Shown here: one piece after another, positions 17,181 to 28,326 of the stretch | How positions within the stretch are numbered: position 1 is the stretch's first letter | How the letters are laid out: each line of letters opens with the position of its first letter | Assembly: GCF_900110755.1 (NCBI RefSeq) | Contig: NZ_FOFF01000003.1 | Location: 1-64,000 of the forward strand | Reading direction: 5' to 3' | Length of the DNA stretch: 64,000 nucleotides | Source of the DNA: Streptomyces sp. yr375 | GTDB taxonomy: Bacteria > Actinomycetota > Actinomycetes > Streptomycetales > Streptomycetaceae | Made by a program: the position numbers and the translations under genes | Notes under the pieces: model-generated | Seen by the model: only the letters and a program-made list of their open reading frames with translations | Database searches by the model: none | Told to the model about the DNA's origin: nothing

Positions 17181-17460
17181 TCAGCCGCGGGCTGCGTGGC
17201 CGCGGCCGGGCTGCCCACGCCGCCGTGTACCCCGGTCGGCGGACTGCCCAGGTCTGTCAGCTCCGAGACGGTGTGTCAGCCCCGGGCTCCGTGGGCGGCG
17301 GCCGGGCCGCCGGCCCCGCCGTGCACCCCGTCTGGCGGACCGCCCAGGTCTGTCAGCCCCGGGACGGCGTCTCAGCCCCGGGCTCCGTGGGTGGCGGCCG
17401 GGCCGCCCGCGCCGCCGTGTACCCCGGCCGGTGGGCCGGTCAGGTCGCCGCGGGCGCCCG
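17181..17460 (+). repeat. Three tandem ~96-bp copies, the last being the 3' end of the cupin gene
   Basis: Copies begin at 17181, 17276 and 17372 (periods 95 and 96), each opening with TCAGCC-SCGGGCT. On the minus strand each unit begins with the TGA stop codon: the unit at 17372 is the genuine cupin C-terminus (encoding GPPAGVHGGAGGPAATHGARG-like sequence), and the two units further left are diverged copies of it after the stop. A period of 96 equals 32 codons. This looks like tandem duplication of a gene end by slippage or unequal crossing-over. Confidence 0.8.
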
Positions 17461-17917
17461 GTGGGGGCTGGAAGCCGCGCATCTGGTTCTCGTTCGCGAG
17501 TTGCTGCATCTTGGCCCAGTCCGGGGCCCCGCCGCCCGAGACGAGCCGTGACAGACCGATGAAGAAGTTCTCGACGCCACCCGGCGTCGCGATCACCAGC
17601 AACTGGCCCGGCTCGTCACCGACGTTGACGAAGCGGTGCGGCACTCCGCGCGGCCCGTAGATCACGGTGCCGGCGGTGAGGGTCTCGGTGACCCCGCCGA
17701 CCTCGAACTCGTACGTGCCCTTGTTGACGAAGAACGCCTCGTCGGCGGCCTCGTGGACGTGCAGCGGCGGCCCGCTGCCCGGCCGCGTGGTGATCTGGTA
17801 GAAGCTGTACAGGCCGCCGGTGTCCTCCTTGCGCAGCAGGAACCGGCCCTCCTCACCAAACCAGCAGACGGGCTCGACATCGTCCCGGCTGACAACTTTT
17901 CGTTCGGGATGCGACAA
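17372..17917 (-). CDS. Cupin-fold protein (quercetin-dioxygenase-like)
   Basis: A 181-residue single cupin. Metal-site motif 1 reads PLHVHEAADEAFFV (two His and Glu), and motif 2 reads GPRGVPHRFVNVG. Cupins in aromatic polyketide clusters act as cyclases or oxygenases; this one is a different subtype from the whiE-like cupin at 25348. The C-terminal 30 residues are Gly/Pro/Ala-rich and lie in a tandemly duplicated stretch, so they are unlikely to be needed for catalysis. It lies upstream of the repeat array and the second halogenase on the same strand. Confidence 0.8.
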   Translation of the reverse strand: MSHPERKVVSRDDVEPVCWFGEEGRFLLRKEDTGGLYSFYQITTRPGSGPPLHVHEAADEAFFVNKGTYEFEVGGVTETLTAGTVIYGPRGVPHRFVNVGDEPGQLLVIATPGGVENFFIGLSRLVSGGGAPDWAKMQQLANENQMRGFQPPPGARGDLTGPPAGVHGGAGGPAATHGARG

Positions 17918-18025
17918 GGTCTCTTCCTCTCACTCGGGTCGTCCGGTGCCGGACGGCAGCCGTTGGACAGGCAACCAGCGGCTGCAAAAGGGCTGATAAA
18001 GAAGGCGAAAAGGGCCCGACGGCGG

Positions 18026-18874
18026 TCAGGCGAGCGCCGTTCCGCCGTCCGCGACCAGGCAACTGCCCGTGAGATACGAGGCACGCTGCGAGGCGAGGAA
18101 CGCGATGACCTCGGCGACGTCCTCCGGGGTCCCGTTGCGCCGCAGCGCGGCCCGTTCGGCGGCGGCCCGGCGCTGCTCCTCCGGGATGAAGCGGGCGAGT
18201 TCGGTGAGGATGAGGTTCGGCTCCACCGCGTTGACCCGCACACCGTGCGGGCCCACCTCCAGCGCCAGGGTGCGCACCGCGGCCTCCACGCCCGCCTTCG
18301 CCACGGTCACCGGCAGGAAACGCGGCGCGGGCCGGCGGGCCAGCGCCGCCCCGACCGCCACCACCGAGCCGCCGCCCCGGGCCACCATGTCGGGCAGCAC
18401 GGCGTGCGTGGTCAGGAACAACGCCTTGAGCTGCTGGGTGACCACATGCTCCAGGTCCTCCCACGCCAGGTTCGTCGCGGGGGCGATGCGCGCCTCATGG
18501 GCGCCCAGACCGGCGGCGTTGAGCACCAGGACGTCGATCGGGCCCAGCTCGGCCCTGGCGGCGGCGACCAGCGCGGTCACCTGGCCGGGGTCGGTGACGT
18601 CGCCCTGGACCGCCACGGCCTCGCCACCGCGCCGCCGGATCGCGTCCACGACCTCCCGGGCCCGGTCCTCGCTCTTGTGGTAGTTGACCGCCACCCGGGC
18701 CCCCCGGGCGGCCAGGATCCGGGCGGTGGCCGCGCCGATGCCCTGACCGGCGCCGGTGACCAGCGCCACCCGGCCCGCGAACTCCGCTGGCTCGGGCGGC
18801 TGTTCGGCGGCCTCGGGGACGGACGTACGCGAAACGCGCTTCTCATGTGCCGGATTCACCGGATCACTCCTCAA
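18026..18874 (-). CDS. SDR-family protein lacking the canonical catalytic Tyr
   Basis: A 282-residue SDR with intact cofactor motif VTGAGQGIGAAT (40-51), GDVTD and LNAAG. At the YxxxK position the sequence is VTVAK, so Val189 stands in for Tyr while Lys193 is kept. The usual catalytic Ser region reads AVGAALARR with no Ser. The arrangement F-L-P-V-T-V-A-K resembles the FabI-type Y-x6-K with Phe186 in place of Tyr. The C-terminus SYLTGSCLVADGGTALA is a standard cofactor lid. It may be an enoyl-type reductase, a ligand-binding or partner protein, or an inactive enzyme. Confidence 0.78.
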   Translation of the reverse strand: MRSDPVNPAHEKRVSRTSVPEAAEQPPEPAEFAGRVALVTGAGQGIGAATARILAARGARVAVNYHKSEDRAREVVDAIRRRGGEAVAVQGDVTDPGQVTALVAAARAELGPIDVLVLNAAGLGAHEARIAPATNLAWEDLEHVVTQQLKALFLTTHAVLPDMVARGGGSVVAVGAALARRPAPRFLPVTVAKAGVEAAVRTLALEVGPHGVRVNAVEPNLILTELARFIPEEQRRAAAERAALRRNGTPEDVAEVIAFLASQRASYLTGSCLVADGGTALA

Positions 18875-18937
18875 CTCAGGGACGGATAGCGGTCGTTCGG
18901 GCGGGCGTGGCTCGGGCCTGCGAGGTCGGCGGGGCGT

Positions 18938-19402
18938 TCAGGCCCACAGCCGCCAGCAGCCGCCGAGCGCCGCGCAGAACGCGAGAGCGGCGAAGGCCGT
19001 GCGCAGCAGGTTCGCGCGGGCCCACCGGGACCGCAGGGCGTCCCACCCGTCCGGGATCTCCCCGGCGTCGGCCCACGCGTCGATACGCCGGTTCATCCGC
19101 ACGTTGCGCAGCTCCGACACCAGGGCGACGCCCACCACCCCGGCCAGCGCGGTCGCGAAGACGGCCTTCGCACCGGCACCCGGAGCCAGGAACACCAGCC
19201 CCAGGCCGGCGGCCAGCGCCACCTTGTTGACGGTCGGCATCAGCGGGTCGAAGCCGGGGTCCAGCAACCGGTGCACCTCGGACCACGTCCGGCGCGGCAG
19301 CCGCAGCAGCATGGGCACGACGGCCCGTTCCACCGCGATCAGCGCGCCCGCGAGGACCCCGGTGCACAGGACGAACAGCACGGCCAGCACGGCGACCAGC
19401 AT
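18938..19402 (-). CDS. DUF1772 / anthrone-oxygenase-like membrane protein
   Basis: A 154-residue protein with four hydrophobic segments. The DUF1772 pattern is present: NVRMNRRIDAW in the third loop, and WARANLLRTAFAALA in the last helix. Distant fungal members act as anthrone oxygenases or decarboxylases, and bacterial members occur in aromatic polyketide loci. The gene lies 9 bases downstream of the FAD monooxygenase gene on the same strand, so both are probably in the long leftward PKS operon. A role in quinone formation is inferred. Confidence 0.7.
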   Translation of the reverse strand: MLVAVLAVLFVLCTGVLAGALIAVERAVVPMLLRLPRRTWSEVHRLLDPGFDPLMPTVNKVALAAGLGLVFLAPGAGAKAVFATALAGVVGVALVSELRNVRMNRRIDAWADAGEIPDGWDALRSRWARANLLRTAFAALAFCAALGGCWRLWA

Positions 19403-19411
19403 CGGGCGGGC

Positions 19412-20647
19412 TCACCCCGCCCCGTGGCCGGGTGCCCCGGCCGTCCGCAGCGGGGCCCGCTCCAGCCGGTCGTCCAGCATCAGCGAGTAGCTCTGGGACC
19501 GGGCGACCGAGTCGAAGAACGCGTACATCGCGAGGTCCCGCAGCCTGCACAGCGGACCGCTGTGCGCCAGGCCCAGCGTGCCGATGCGCCACGACGTCGT
19601 CACCATGTCGGCGGCCCGCGCCCGCCGGGCGTCCTCGAACGCGCGCAGCGTCTCGGGCACGGCGTCCGGCTCCGCGCGCCCCAGCAGGTCGGCGAGGACC
19701 ACACCGCTCTCGATGGCCTGCCCGGCGCCCTGGCTCAGGTTGAGCGTCATCGGATGCGCCGCGTCGCCGACGAGCACGACCCGGCCCTTGCTCCACCCCC
19801 CGCCCGGCGGCCGGTCGTGAATGCTCACCGGGAGGATCGCCTCCTCGTCGGTCGAGGAGATGATCGCGCCGACGGGCTCCGGCCAGTGCCGGTACGCGTC
19901 CGCCAGCGCCGCGCCCCGCGACAGGCGCAGGGTGTCGATCCCGGCGGCCGCGCGGTCACTGGTGATGGCGTCCCAGTAGACCTCCTTCTCGTTCAGCCGG
20001 CAGTACAGGAAGCGCAGCCCGCCCTTGCCCCACAGGTTGAAGAAGGTGCCGGTGGGCACCAGCGACTCGCCCGGCAGCCGGGTGATGGCCTGCCAGGCCG
20101 TGTAGCCGGCGTACCGCGGCGGCGGCTCGAACCCGCCGCGCATCGCGACGCGCACGGTCGAACGCAGTCCGTCCGCGCCGATCAGCACTTCCCCGCGCGC
20201 CGTGGACCCGTCGTCGAACCGCGCGGTGACGCCGTCGGCGTCCTGCGTGAAGCCGGTGAACCGGCTGCCCAGCCGGATCCGCTCCTCGCCCACCGCGTCG
20301 GTGAGCACCGTGTGCAGCGCGGCGCGGCGCAGCGCGCAGGCCGGCGCGCCGGCCCGCTCCGTCGGCCCGTCCAGATGCCAACGGGCCAGCCGCCGCCCCG
20401 AGTCGGAGCGGAACTCGTGGAAACGCATGCGTACGGAGTCGGCGGCGACGGCCTCGTCGAGCCCCAGTCTGCGCAGGGCCAGGAAGGCGTTGTGCCAGAG
20501 CATGAACCCGCCGCCGGTCAGCAGCCGCCCCGGAGTGGGGCGGCCCTCGAAGACCTGCGTCTCGATGCCCTGCCGCAGCAGGCCCGCCGCCGTGGTGAGC
20601 CCGCCGATGCCGGCCCCGATCACCAGGGCCTTGCGGATGTTCGCCAT
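19412..20647 (-). CDS. FAD-dependent aromatic monooxygenase (PHBH fold)
   Basis: A 411-residue flavoprotein hydroxylase. The FAD motif GAGIGGL is at residues 10-16, the middle DG-type motif reads VLIGADGLRSTVR, and GDAAHPM lies near residue 300. These are the three hallmarks of group A flavoprotein monooxygenases. In type II PKS clusters, such enzymes hydroxylate or oxidatively open aromatic rings using NAD(P)H and O2. I placed the start at ATG 20647 just before the Rossmann strand; the open frame extending upstream overlaps the ABM gene and is not coding. Confidence 0.86.
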   Translation of the reverse strand: MANIRKALVIGAGIGGLTTAAGLLRQGIETQVFEGRPTPGRLLTGGGFMLWHNAFLALRRLGLDEAVAADSVRMRFHEFRSDSGRRLARWHLDGPTERAGAPACALRRAALHTVLTDAVGEERIRLGSRFTGFTQDADGVTARFDDGSTARGEVLIGADGLRSTVRVAMRGGFEPPPRYAGYTAWQAITRLPGESLVPTGTFFNLWGKGGLRFLYCRLNEKEVYWDAITSDRAAAGIDTLRLSRGAALADAYRHWPEPVGAIISSTDEEAILPVSIHDRPPGGGWSKGRVVLVGDAAHPMTLNLSQGAGQAIESGVVLADLLGRAEPDAVPETLRAFEDARRARAADMVTTSWRIGTLGLAHSGPLCRLRDLAMYAFFDSVARSQSYSLMLDDRLERAPLRTAGAPGHGAG

Positions 20648-20661
20648 GGTGGGGAACCCGC

Positions 20662-20982
20662 TCAGACGTCGGACGGCACGCTGTCGAGCCGCGCCCGCAG
20701 GTCGAAGATCCGCCGCTCGATCTCGCCGCCGCTCCAGTAGGGGAACATGGGCGCCGCCATCTCGCGGTGGGACGGGGCGTCCTCCCAGGCGCGGAACGCC
20801 TCCTCGCTCTCCCACTCGGCGAGCAGGATGTAGCGGCCGGGCTGCTCCGCGTCGCGCAGCAGCTCGTCGCGCAGATGCCCCGGGGTGCCCCGGACCACGG
20901 CGGTGACCTGCCGGTAGGCCTCCTCGAAGGCCTCCTGGTCGGTGTCCTCGACACGGGCGGAGACCATGATGCGTACGGTCAC
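20662..20982 (-). CDS. ABM-domain monooxygenase (first of pair)
   Basis: A 106-residue dimeric alpha-beta barrel protein: strand RIMVSARVED, helix EEAYRQVTAVVRGTPGHLR, then YILLAEWESEEAFRAWED. This matches antibiotic biosynthesis monooxygenases such as ActVA-Orf6, which oxidise anthrone-type rings to quinones without cofactor. Its start overlaps the end of the following upstream gene by four bases (20979-20982), showing tight coupling. Pentangular polyphenol clusters such as pradimicin carry two such small oxygenases, matching the pair here. Confidence 0.8.
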   Translation of the reverse strand: MTVRIMVSARVEDTDQEAFEEAYRQVTAVVRGTPGHLRDELLRDAEQPGRYILLAEWESEEAFRAWEDAPSHREMAAPMFPYWSGGEIERRIFDLRARLDSVPSDV

Positions 20983-21302
20983 GACGGACCACCTTTCAGC
21001 GATGGGGTGCCCGGCACGTGCGACACGACTTCCAGCACGCGCTTGCGGGCGGATTCACGGAACGGCTCCAGCCGGGCGCTGAGCCGCTCCCTCTCGGGGC
21101 TGCTCTGGAAGGCCTCCAGAGCGGCCCGGTCGGCCCAGTCGGCCATGATCAGATGCGTCCGGGGGTGGCGCGGGTCCCGCAGCAGCGACTGGGCGACGGA
21201 GCCCGGCAGCCGTGCGGCGGCCTGCGCGGTCTGCAGCCAGGCCGCGCGGAACTCGTCCTCGCAGCCCTCCCGGACCGTCATCTCCAACACGGTGCGCAGC
21301 AC
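20979..21302 (-). CDS. ABM-domain monooxygenase (second of pair)
   Basis: A 107-residue alpha-beta barrel with the pattern EMTVREGCEDEFRAAW, LPGSVAQSLLRDPRHP and LIMADWADRAALEAFQSS. It is distinct in sequence from its neighbour at 20662. A cofactor-independent oxidation of the reduced polyketide or a ring-forming role is expected from the family. It lies between the ketoreductase and the first ABM gene in the same operon. Confidence 0.78.
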   Translation of the reverse strand: MLRTVLEMTVREGCEDEFRAAWLQTAQAAARLPGSVAQSLLRDPRHPRTHLIMADWADRAALEAFQSSPERERLSARLEPFRESARKRVLEVVSHVPGTPSLKGGPS

Positions 21303-21323
21303 GGCGTGTTCGCCTCCCCCGGG

Positions 21324-24073
<2,750 letters not shown>

Positions 24074-24081
<8 letters not shown>

Positions 24082-25351
24082 GGGCCGCCGCCGTGCCGGG
24101 CGCGGTCAGCACCATCGCCGTCTGGAAGCCCCCGAAGCCGCTGCCCACACTCAGCACCGTGTCGGTCCGCTGCTCGCGGGCCGTCAACGGTACGTAGTCC
24201 AGGCCCAGTTCGGGGTCCGGGTGCCGGAGATTGGCGGTCGGCGGGATGGTGTTCAGCTCGATGGCGAGGGCGCACGCGGCGACCTCCAGAGCGCCGATCG
24301 CGCCCAGGGAGTGCCCCACCATCGACTTGATCGAACTCACCGGCACCCGGTGGGCGTGCTCGCCGAGCGACACCTTCAACGCCGACGTCTCGTGCCGGTC
24401 GTTCTGCCGGGTGCCCGAACCATGGGCGTTGACGTAGTCCACGGCGTCGGCCGGCACCCGGGCCCGGTCCAGGGCCACCCGCACCGCCTCGGCCAACTCC
24501 GTGCCGTCCGGGCGCAGTCCGGTCATGTGGAAGGCGTTGCTGCGCTGCCCGTACCCGGCGACCTCGCAGTAGACGCGCGCCCCGCGACGACGCGCGGACT
24601 CCTCGTCCTCCAGGACCAGGACGGCCGCGCCCTCGCCGAGCACGAAACCGTCCCGGTCCCGGTCGAAGGGCCGGGAGGCGTGCGCGGCGTCGCCGTTGTT
24701 GGGCGAGGTCGCCTTGATCGCGTCGAAACAGGCGACGGTGATGGGCGAGATCGGCGCGTCGGTGGCACCGGCCAGGACCACGTCGGCCGCCCCGTCCTCG
24801 ATGAACTGGGCGCCCTGCGCCACGGAGTCGAGGCCCGAGGTGCAGCCCGTCGACACCACCCGGACCGGACCCTGCGCCCCGGCCGTCCACGCCACCTCGG
24901 CGGCGAGCGTGCCGGGAACCAGCGCCCCGTACAGATGCGGATACGGATCCGAGGCGTCCACCACCCACCGGCTGCCGCCGTCGCTGACCTGGACGTACTG
25001 CTGTTCCAGCGTGATGGTGCAGCCCACCGCGCTGCCGATCGAGACGCCGATGCGGTGCGGCGGCGCCGAGCCGGTCTCGACCCCGCTGTCGGCGAGGGCC
25101 TCCCGCGCGGCGACCACGGCGAACTGCGCGGCGCGGTCCATGCGCCCGACCTCCTCGGGTGTCAGTCCGCTCGCGGCCGGATCGAAGTCGCATTCCGCCG
25201 CGATCCGGGAGCGGTAGGCCGACGCGTCGAAGTGCGAGATGGCCCGGGTGGCCGTACGGCCGTCGGTCAGCAGCTTCCAGAACGCCTTGGTGCCGATGCC
25301 GCCGGGCGCCACCACACCGACCCCGGTCACCACGGCCCTGCGGCGGCTCAC
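24074..25351 (-). CDS. Type II polyketide ketosynthase (KS-alpha)
   Basis: A 425-residue condensing enzyme with the complete active site: Cys170 in [11 protein letters not shown], His310 in NAHGSGT, and Lys342/His347 in [10 protein letters not shown]. It carries out decarboxylative Claisen condensations of malonyl units on the ACP. The GTG start overlaps the upstream cupin stop (GTGA). No malonyl-CoA:ACP transacylase gene is nearby, which is normal for type II systems that borrow the fatty-acid enzyme. Confidence 0.94.
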
Positions 25352-25752
25352 GCCCGCTCCTGGCCCGGAAGGGGCTCGGTGTCGACGTGCCCGAGCTCGG
25401 GCCGGGGCGCGAGCGGACCCAACTGGAAGACCAGGAAGGCCGGTTCGGCGGCGTGGTTCTCCAGACGGTGGCGGACGTCGACCTGCAGATGCAGCGCCTC
25501 ACCCGCCGCGAGCGGGACCGGCTCCCCGTCGATCCGCGCCAGGATCTCCCCGCTGACGAGGTACAGGAACTCCTCGGAGTACGGGTGGTAGTGCTCGGTG
25601 ACGACCTCGCCGGGCTCCAGGGTGAGCACCCCCATGAAGCCGGCGGTGGCCTTCGCGGTCGCCGGGCTGAGCAGGGTGCGCAGATCCCCGCCCCGGCGCC
25701 GGTTGGACTCGACGTCCTTCGCCGCGATTTTGGTCATTCGTTCGCTGGCCAC
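25348..25752 (-). CDS. WhiE-ORFII/CurC-like polyketide cupin
   Basis: A 134-residue cupin with metal motif [17 protein letters not shown] and second motif [13 protein letters not shown]. Small cupins directly preceding KS-alpha are typical of spore-pigment (whiE, cur) and pentangular polyphenol clusters, where they are considered cyclases or cyclase partners for later rings. The start is GTG 25752, five bases after GAGGAGG. It is the second gene of the leftward PKS operon and is coupled to KS-alpha. Confidence 0.83.
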   Translation of the reverse strand: MASERMTKIAAKDVESNRRRGGDLRTLLSPATAKATAGFMGVLTLEPGEVVTEHYHPYSEEFLYLVSGEILARIDGEPVPLAAGEALHLQVDVRHRLENHAAEPAFLVFQLGPLAPRPELGHVDTEPLPGQERA

Positions 25753-25842
25753 ACCAGCCTCCTCTCGTGGTCCCGCACCGGCGGTGCGGTCCGCTCGGCC
25801 GGCGACGTTCTCGGCGCCGGAGTGTGCGAGCGTGGCGTCGCC

Positions 25843-26169
25843 TCAGCCGTCCGCGCGCCAGGTGTAGAACTCGTGGGCCATCGCGTCCTGGGGCCCCCGC
25901 CAGGTCTCGGGGTCGTAGGCCGCGATGTGCGGGCTCAGCCGCTCGCTGACGTCGACGAACAGGTCGTGGCCCTTCATCTCGGAGATCGGGCCGCGCACGT
26001 CCTCGTCGGACGCCATGTAATGCAGATAGAGATCGTGGAAGCGGAAAAGCCTGCGTTCCTTCACACCGATCAGATGCGGAAGCTCACCGGCGTCGGATTC
26101 GGCGAAGATACGCTTCACGTCAACTGCGGCGGACGGTTTCATGCGGGCCACGATAAGAGTGCTGCGCAT
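25843..26169 (-). CDS. TcmI-family polyketide cyclase
   Basis: A 108-residue ferredoxin-like-fold protein. The family pattern is present: STLIVARMKPSAAVDVKRIF, LPHLIGVKERRLFRFHDLYL, then HYMASDE and the terminal AMAHEFYTWR. TcmI-type cyclases close the last ring(s) of tetracenomycin-like and longer polyketides. The start is ATG 26169, preceded by GGAAGGAAAG. It is the first gene of the leftward operon running to about 17372 and faces the flavin reductase gene across a 439-base promoter region. Confidence 0.88.
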   Translation of the reverse strand: MRSTLIVARMKPSAAVDVKRIFAESDAGELPHLIGVKERRLFRFHDLYLHYMASDEDVRGPISEMKGHDLFVDVSERLSPHIAAYDPETWRGPQDAMAHEFYTWRADG

Positions 26170-26608
26170 TCACTTTCCTTCCGTTCCGGGTTCGGCCGCT
26201 CGGGGGTGGTGAAAACAGCATCACCCGGTGCGATAAAGCGTCCATGAGGGCGCGGAAAAGCCTGCCGGAGAAAGGCCGCCGACCGGTGCCCTGCCGTACC
26301 CGGACCGGGCGGCAGCGGTGGCGCAGAGCCGCCCGCCGCCCGCTCCCGGCTCTCCCAGATTGCCCAGTCAAGAACGCCGGACCAGCCGCTTCAGCCGGCC
26401 TCCGCACGTCCTTGACCAGGAGTTGAGCGGCCCCGCGCGGTGCTTTGGTACCGGCGCTTCGGACGAAAGTACGCCCCGCCTCATCCTTTGGGCCGTAGGT
26501 GGCCGCAACGTCACCTTGTTAGGGTCTGGCATCCGCACTGCCCCGTTTCCGGTGCACGTTCATTCGCTGGTGACGGGTGAGCGCGGTCTTCACTAAGGGG
26601 GAAAATGG
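26170..26608. promoter_or_regulatory. Central divergent promoter region of the PKS cluster
   Basis: This 439-base gap separates the leftward PKS operon from the rightward flavin reductase-SARP operon. It contains no credible gene. The region near the cyclase start (26205-26240) and the right end (26440-26600) are AT-richer, as expected for promoters. It is the natural target for the SARP encoded downstream. I could not identify heptad repeats with confidence. Confidence 0.5.
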
Positions 26609-27139
26609 GTGGACAAGACAACTGTTTCCGATATCGGCGGACAGGGAAATGTCACCGTGGAGGCGCGGGCGCTGCGTGAAGTGTGCGGCCGCTATCCGAC
26701 AGGCGTCGCGGTGATCACCTGTCGGGGCAGTGCGGACGAGGAGCCGGTGGGAGTCACGGTGAATTCGTTCACCTCGGTCTCGCTCGACCCCGCCCTGGTG
26801 CTTTTCTGCGTCCACCGGGAATCGCGGGCGCTCGCCGCCGTGCGCGCCAGCGGCGCCTTCGCCGTCAACATCCTGGCCTCGGACCAGGCCGCCCTGTGCC
26901 GCGCCTTCGCCCGTCGGGACACCGCCGGCTTCGGCGGCCTGCCGCACGGGCCCGGCCGGACCGGTTCCCCGGTCTTCGGCGACGCGCTGGCCTACCTCGA
27001 CTGCGAGCTGCACACCACGTTCCCGGGCGGCGACCACGTCATCATCATCGGCGAGGTCGTCGACCTCGGCCTGCTGCGCGAGGAGCAGCCGCTGACGTTC
27101 TTCCGCAGCGCCCACCCGCGGCTGGAGGTCCTGGTATGA
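26609..27139 (+). CDS. Flavin reductase (HpaC-like), probable partner of the halogenases
   Basis: A 176-residue flavin reductase-like domain: YPTGVAVITCRGSADEEPVG, then VNSFTSVSLDPALVLFCVHR, FAVNILASDQ and a final HVIIIGEVVDLGL. These are the marks of short-chain NAD(P)H:flavin oxidoreductases supplying FADH2 or FMNH2 to two-component enzymes. Both halogenases in the cluster require FADH2, so this is their likely source. The start is GTG 26609 after AAGGGGGAAAA. It overlaps the SARP gene by four bases (ATGA), so precursor supply and activation are coupled. Confidence 0.86.
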   Translation: MDKTTVSDIGGQGNVTVEARALREVCGRYPTGVAVITCRGSADEEPVGVTVNSFTSVSLDPALVLFCVHRESRALAAVRASGAFAVNILASDQAALCRAFARRDTAGFGGLPHGPGRTGSPVFGDALAYLDCELHTTFPGGDHVIIIGEVVDLGLLREEQPLTFFRSAHPRLEVLV

Positions 27140-27996
27140 CCGACACCGAGACGCAGCCGGCCCACGCCGTGCACGACATCACGACGCGCCGGGACGACAG
27201 CACCCCGCGCCGGGTCGCGCTGCGGCTGCTGGGGCCGCTGGAGATCGTGGCGGGCTCCGCCGAGATCCCGCTGCCGCAGCGCAAGTTGCGCCAACTCCTG
27301 GCCACGCTCCTGATCCGGCCCAACGCGACCGTCTCCAACGAGGCCCTCATCCGCGAACTCTGGGGCGACCGGCCGCCGGCCACCGCGCTCGCCGCGTTGC
27401 GGGTGTACGTCTCGCAGTTGCGCAAGTTCCTCATCCGCTGCGACCTCGACGGCCGCTGGTGCACCCTGCGCACCCGCCCGCCCGGCTACCAACTCCAGGT
27501 CAACGACGGCATCCTCGACACCGTGTGCTTCGACCGGCTGTCCGCCCTGGCCGCGGAGTCGGCGGACGCGGGCCACCACGAACTGGCGTCGAAGCAGTAC
27601 CGCGAGGCGCTGGCGCTGCGGCGCGGTCCGACCCTGGAGGGACTGCGGGAGAGCTCCGCGCTCTCCGGCACCGCCTTGCAGTACGACGAGGCCTGGATGA
27701 CCGTGCTCAAGCGGCGCATCGACCTGGACCTGCTGCTCGGCCGCCATCTCGAACTGGTCGGCGAGCTCAGCCGGTTGGTGGCGGAGAACCCGCTCAGTGA
27801 AGGGTTCTGCGCCCGGCTCATGGTGGTGCTCCACCGCAGCGGCCGCAGCGGCGACGCCCTCGCCGCCTACCGCCGCACCCGTGGGCTGCTCATCGAGGAA
27901 CTCGGCATCGAACCCGGCCTGGAACTGCGCATGGCCCACCAGACCGTGCTCGCCGACGACACGGTGTTCCACATTCCGACGAGGGTCTCCGCCTGA
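27136..27996 (+). CDS. SARP-family pathway-specific activator
   Basis: A 286-residue protein of classic small-SARP size. The OmpR-type winged helix spans about residues 28-115 (RLLGPLEIVAGSAEIPLPQ, then KLRQLLATLLIRPNATVSNE and RVYVSQLRKFL). The bacterial transcriptional activation domain spans about 125-270 and ends MVVLHRSGRSGDALAAYRRT with the following ELGIEPGLELR. SARPs bind direct repeats and recruit RNA polymerase to PKS promoters, as ActII-ORF4 does. It is translated with the flavin reductase and probably activates both the leftward PKS operon and its own operon. I saw no TTA codon in it. Confidence 0.9.
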   Translation: MTDTETQPAHAVHDITTRRDDSTPRRVALRLLGPLEIVAGSAEIPLPQRKLRQLLATLLIRPNATVSNEALIRELWGDRPPATALAALRVYVSQLRKFLIRCDLDGRWCTLRTRPPGYQLQVNDGILDTVCFDRLSALAAESADAGHHELASKQYREALALRRGPTLEGLRESSALSGTALQYDEAWMTVLKRRIDLDLLLGRHLELVGELSRLVAENPLSEGFCARLMVVLHRSGRSGDALAAYRRTRGLLIEELGIEPGLELRMAHQTVLADDTVFHIPTRVSA

Positions 27997-28106
27997 ACAC
28001 CGGACGACGGCCGATCGTATGGCCGGTCATACCGCCGGTCATACGGCCGGTCCTGACGAAACTCCTGCTTTATCCGGGCTTTTGCCCGACCGGTCACGAT
28101 GGTGCC

Positions 28107-28295
28107 ATGCGTGATTCCCTGAGTCGTCTGCTGCGCATGTGCGCGAACGCGCTGATCGCCTATGGCCAGATGTACTTCGTCATCCCCTCGCCGGACAATG
28201 CGGAACCCGATCGAGGGCATTACGAACGTATGCCCTGCGACAGGCCGTTGACGGATACGGAAAAGGCTCTCGCCCGTCAACTGGAAGACCTGTAG
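28107..28295 (+). CDS. Small uncharacterised protein (DUF6059-like)
   Basis: A 62-residue protein with features of small Streptomyces proteins often encoded beside SARP genes: an N-terminal amphipathic/hydrophobic helix (LLRMCANALIAYGQMYFVIP), then a conserved GHYERMPCDRPLTDTEKALA-like C-terminus. Codon bias is weaker than in neighbouring genes. No enzymatic motif is visible. It follows the SARP gene by 110 bases on the same strand. Assignment to DUF6059 is from memory of the family pattern. Confidence 0.5.
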   Translation: MRDSLSRLLRMCANALIAYGQMYFVIPSPDNAEPDRGHYERMPCDRPLTDTEKALARQLEDL

Positions 28296-28326
28296 GGAAG
28301 ATACGTGCAGGGCGGCGCCGTGACTC

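Noticed and set aside
16835..17218. N-terminal extension of the second halogenase through the repeat tract
   Set aside because: The extension is Pro/Arg/Ser repeat sequence, and a good AGGAGG ribosome binding site sits in front of ATG 16834.
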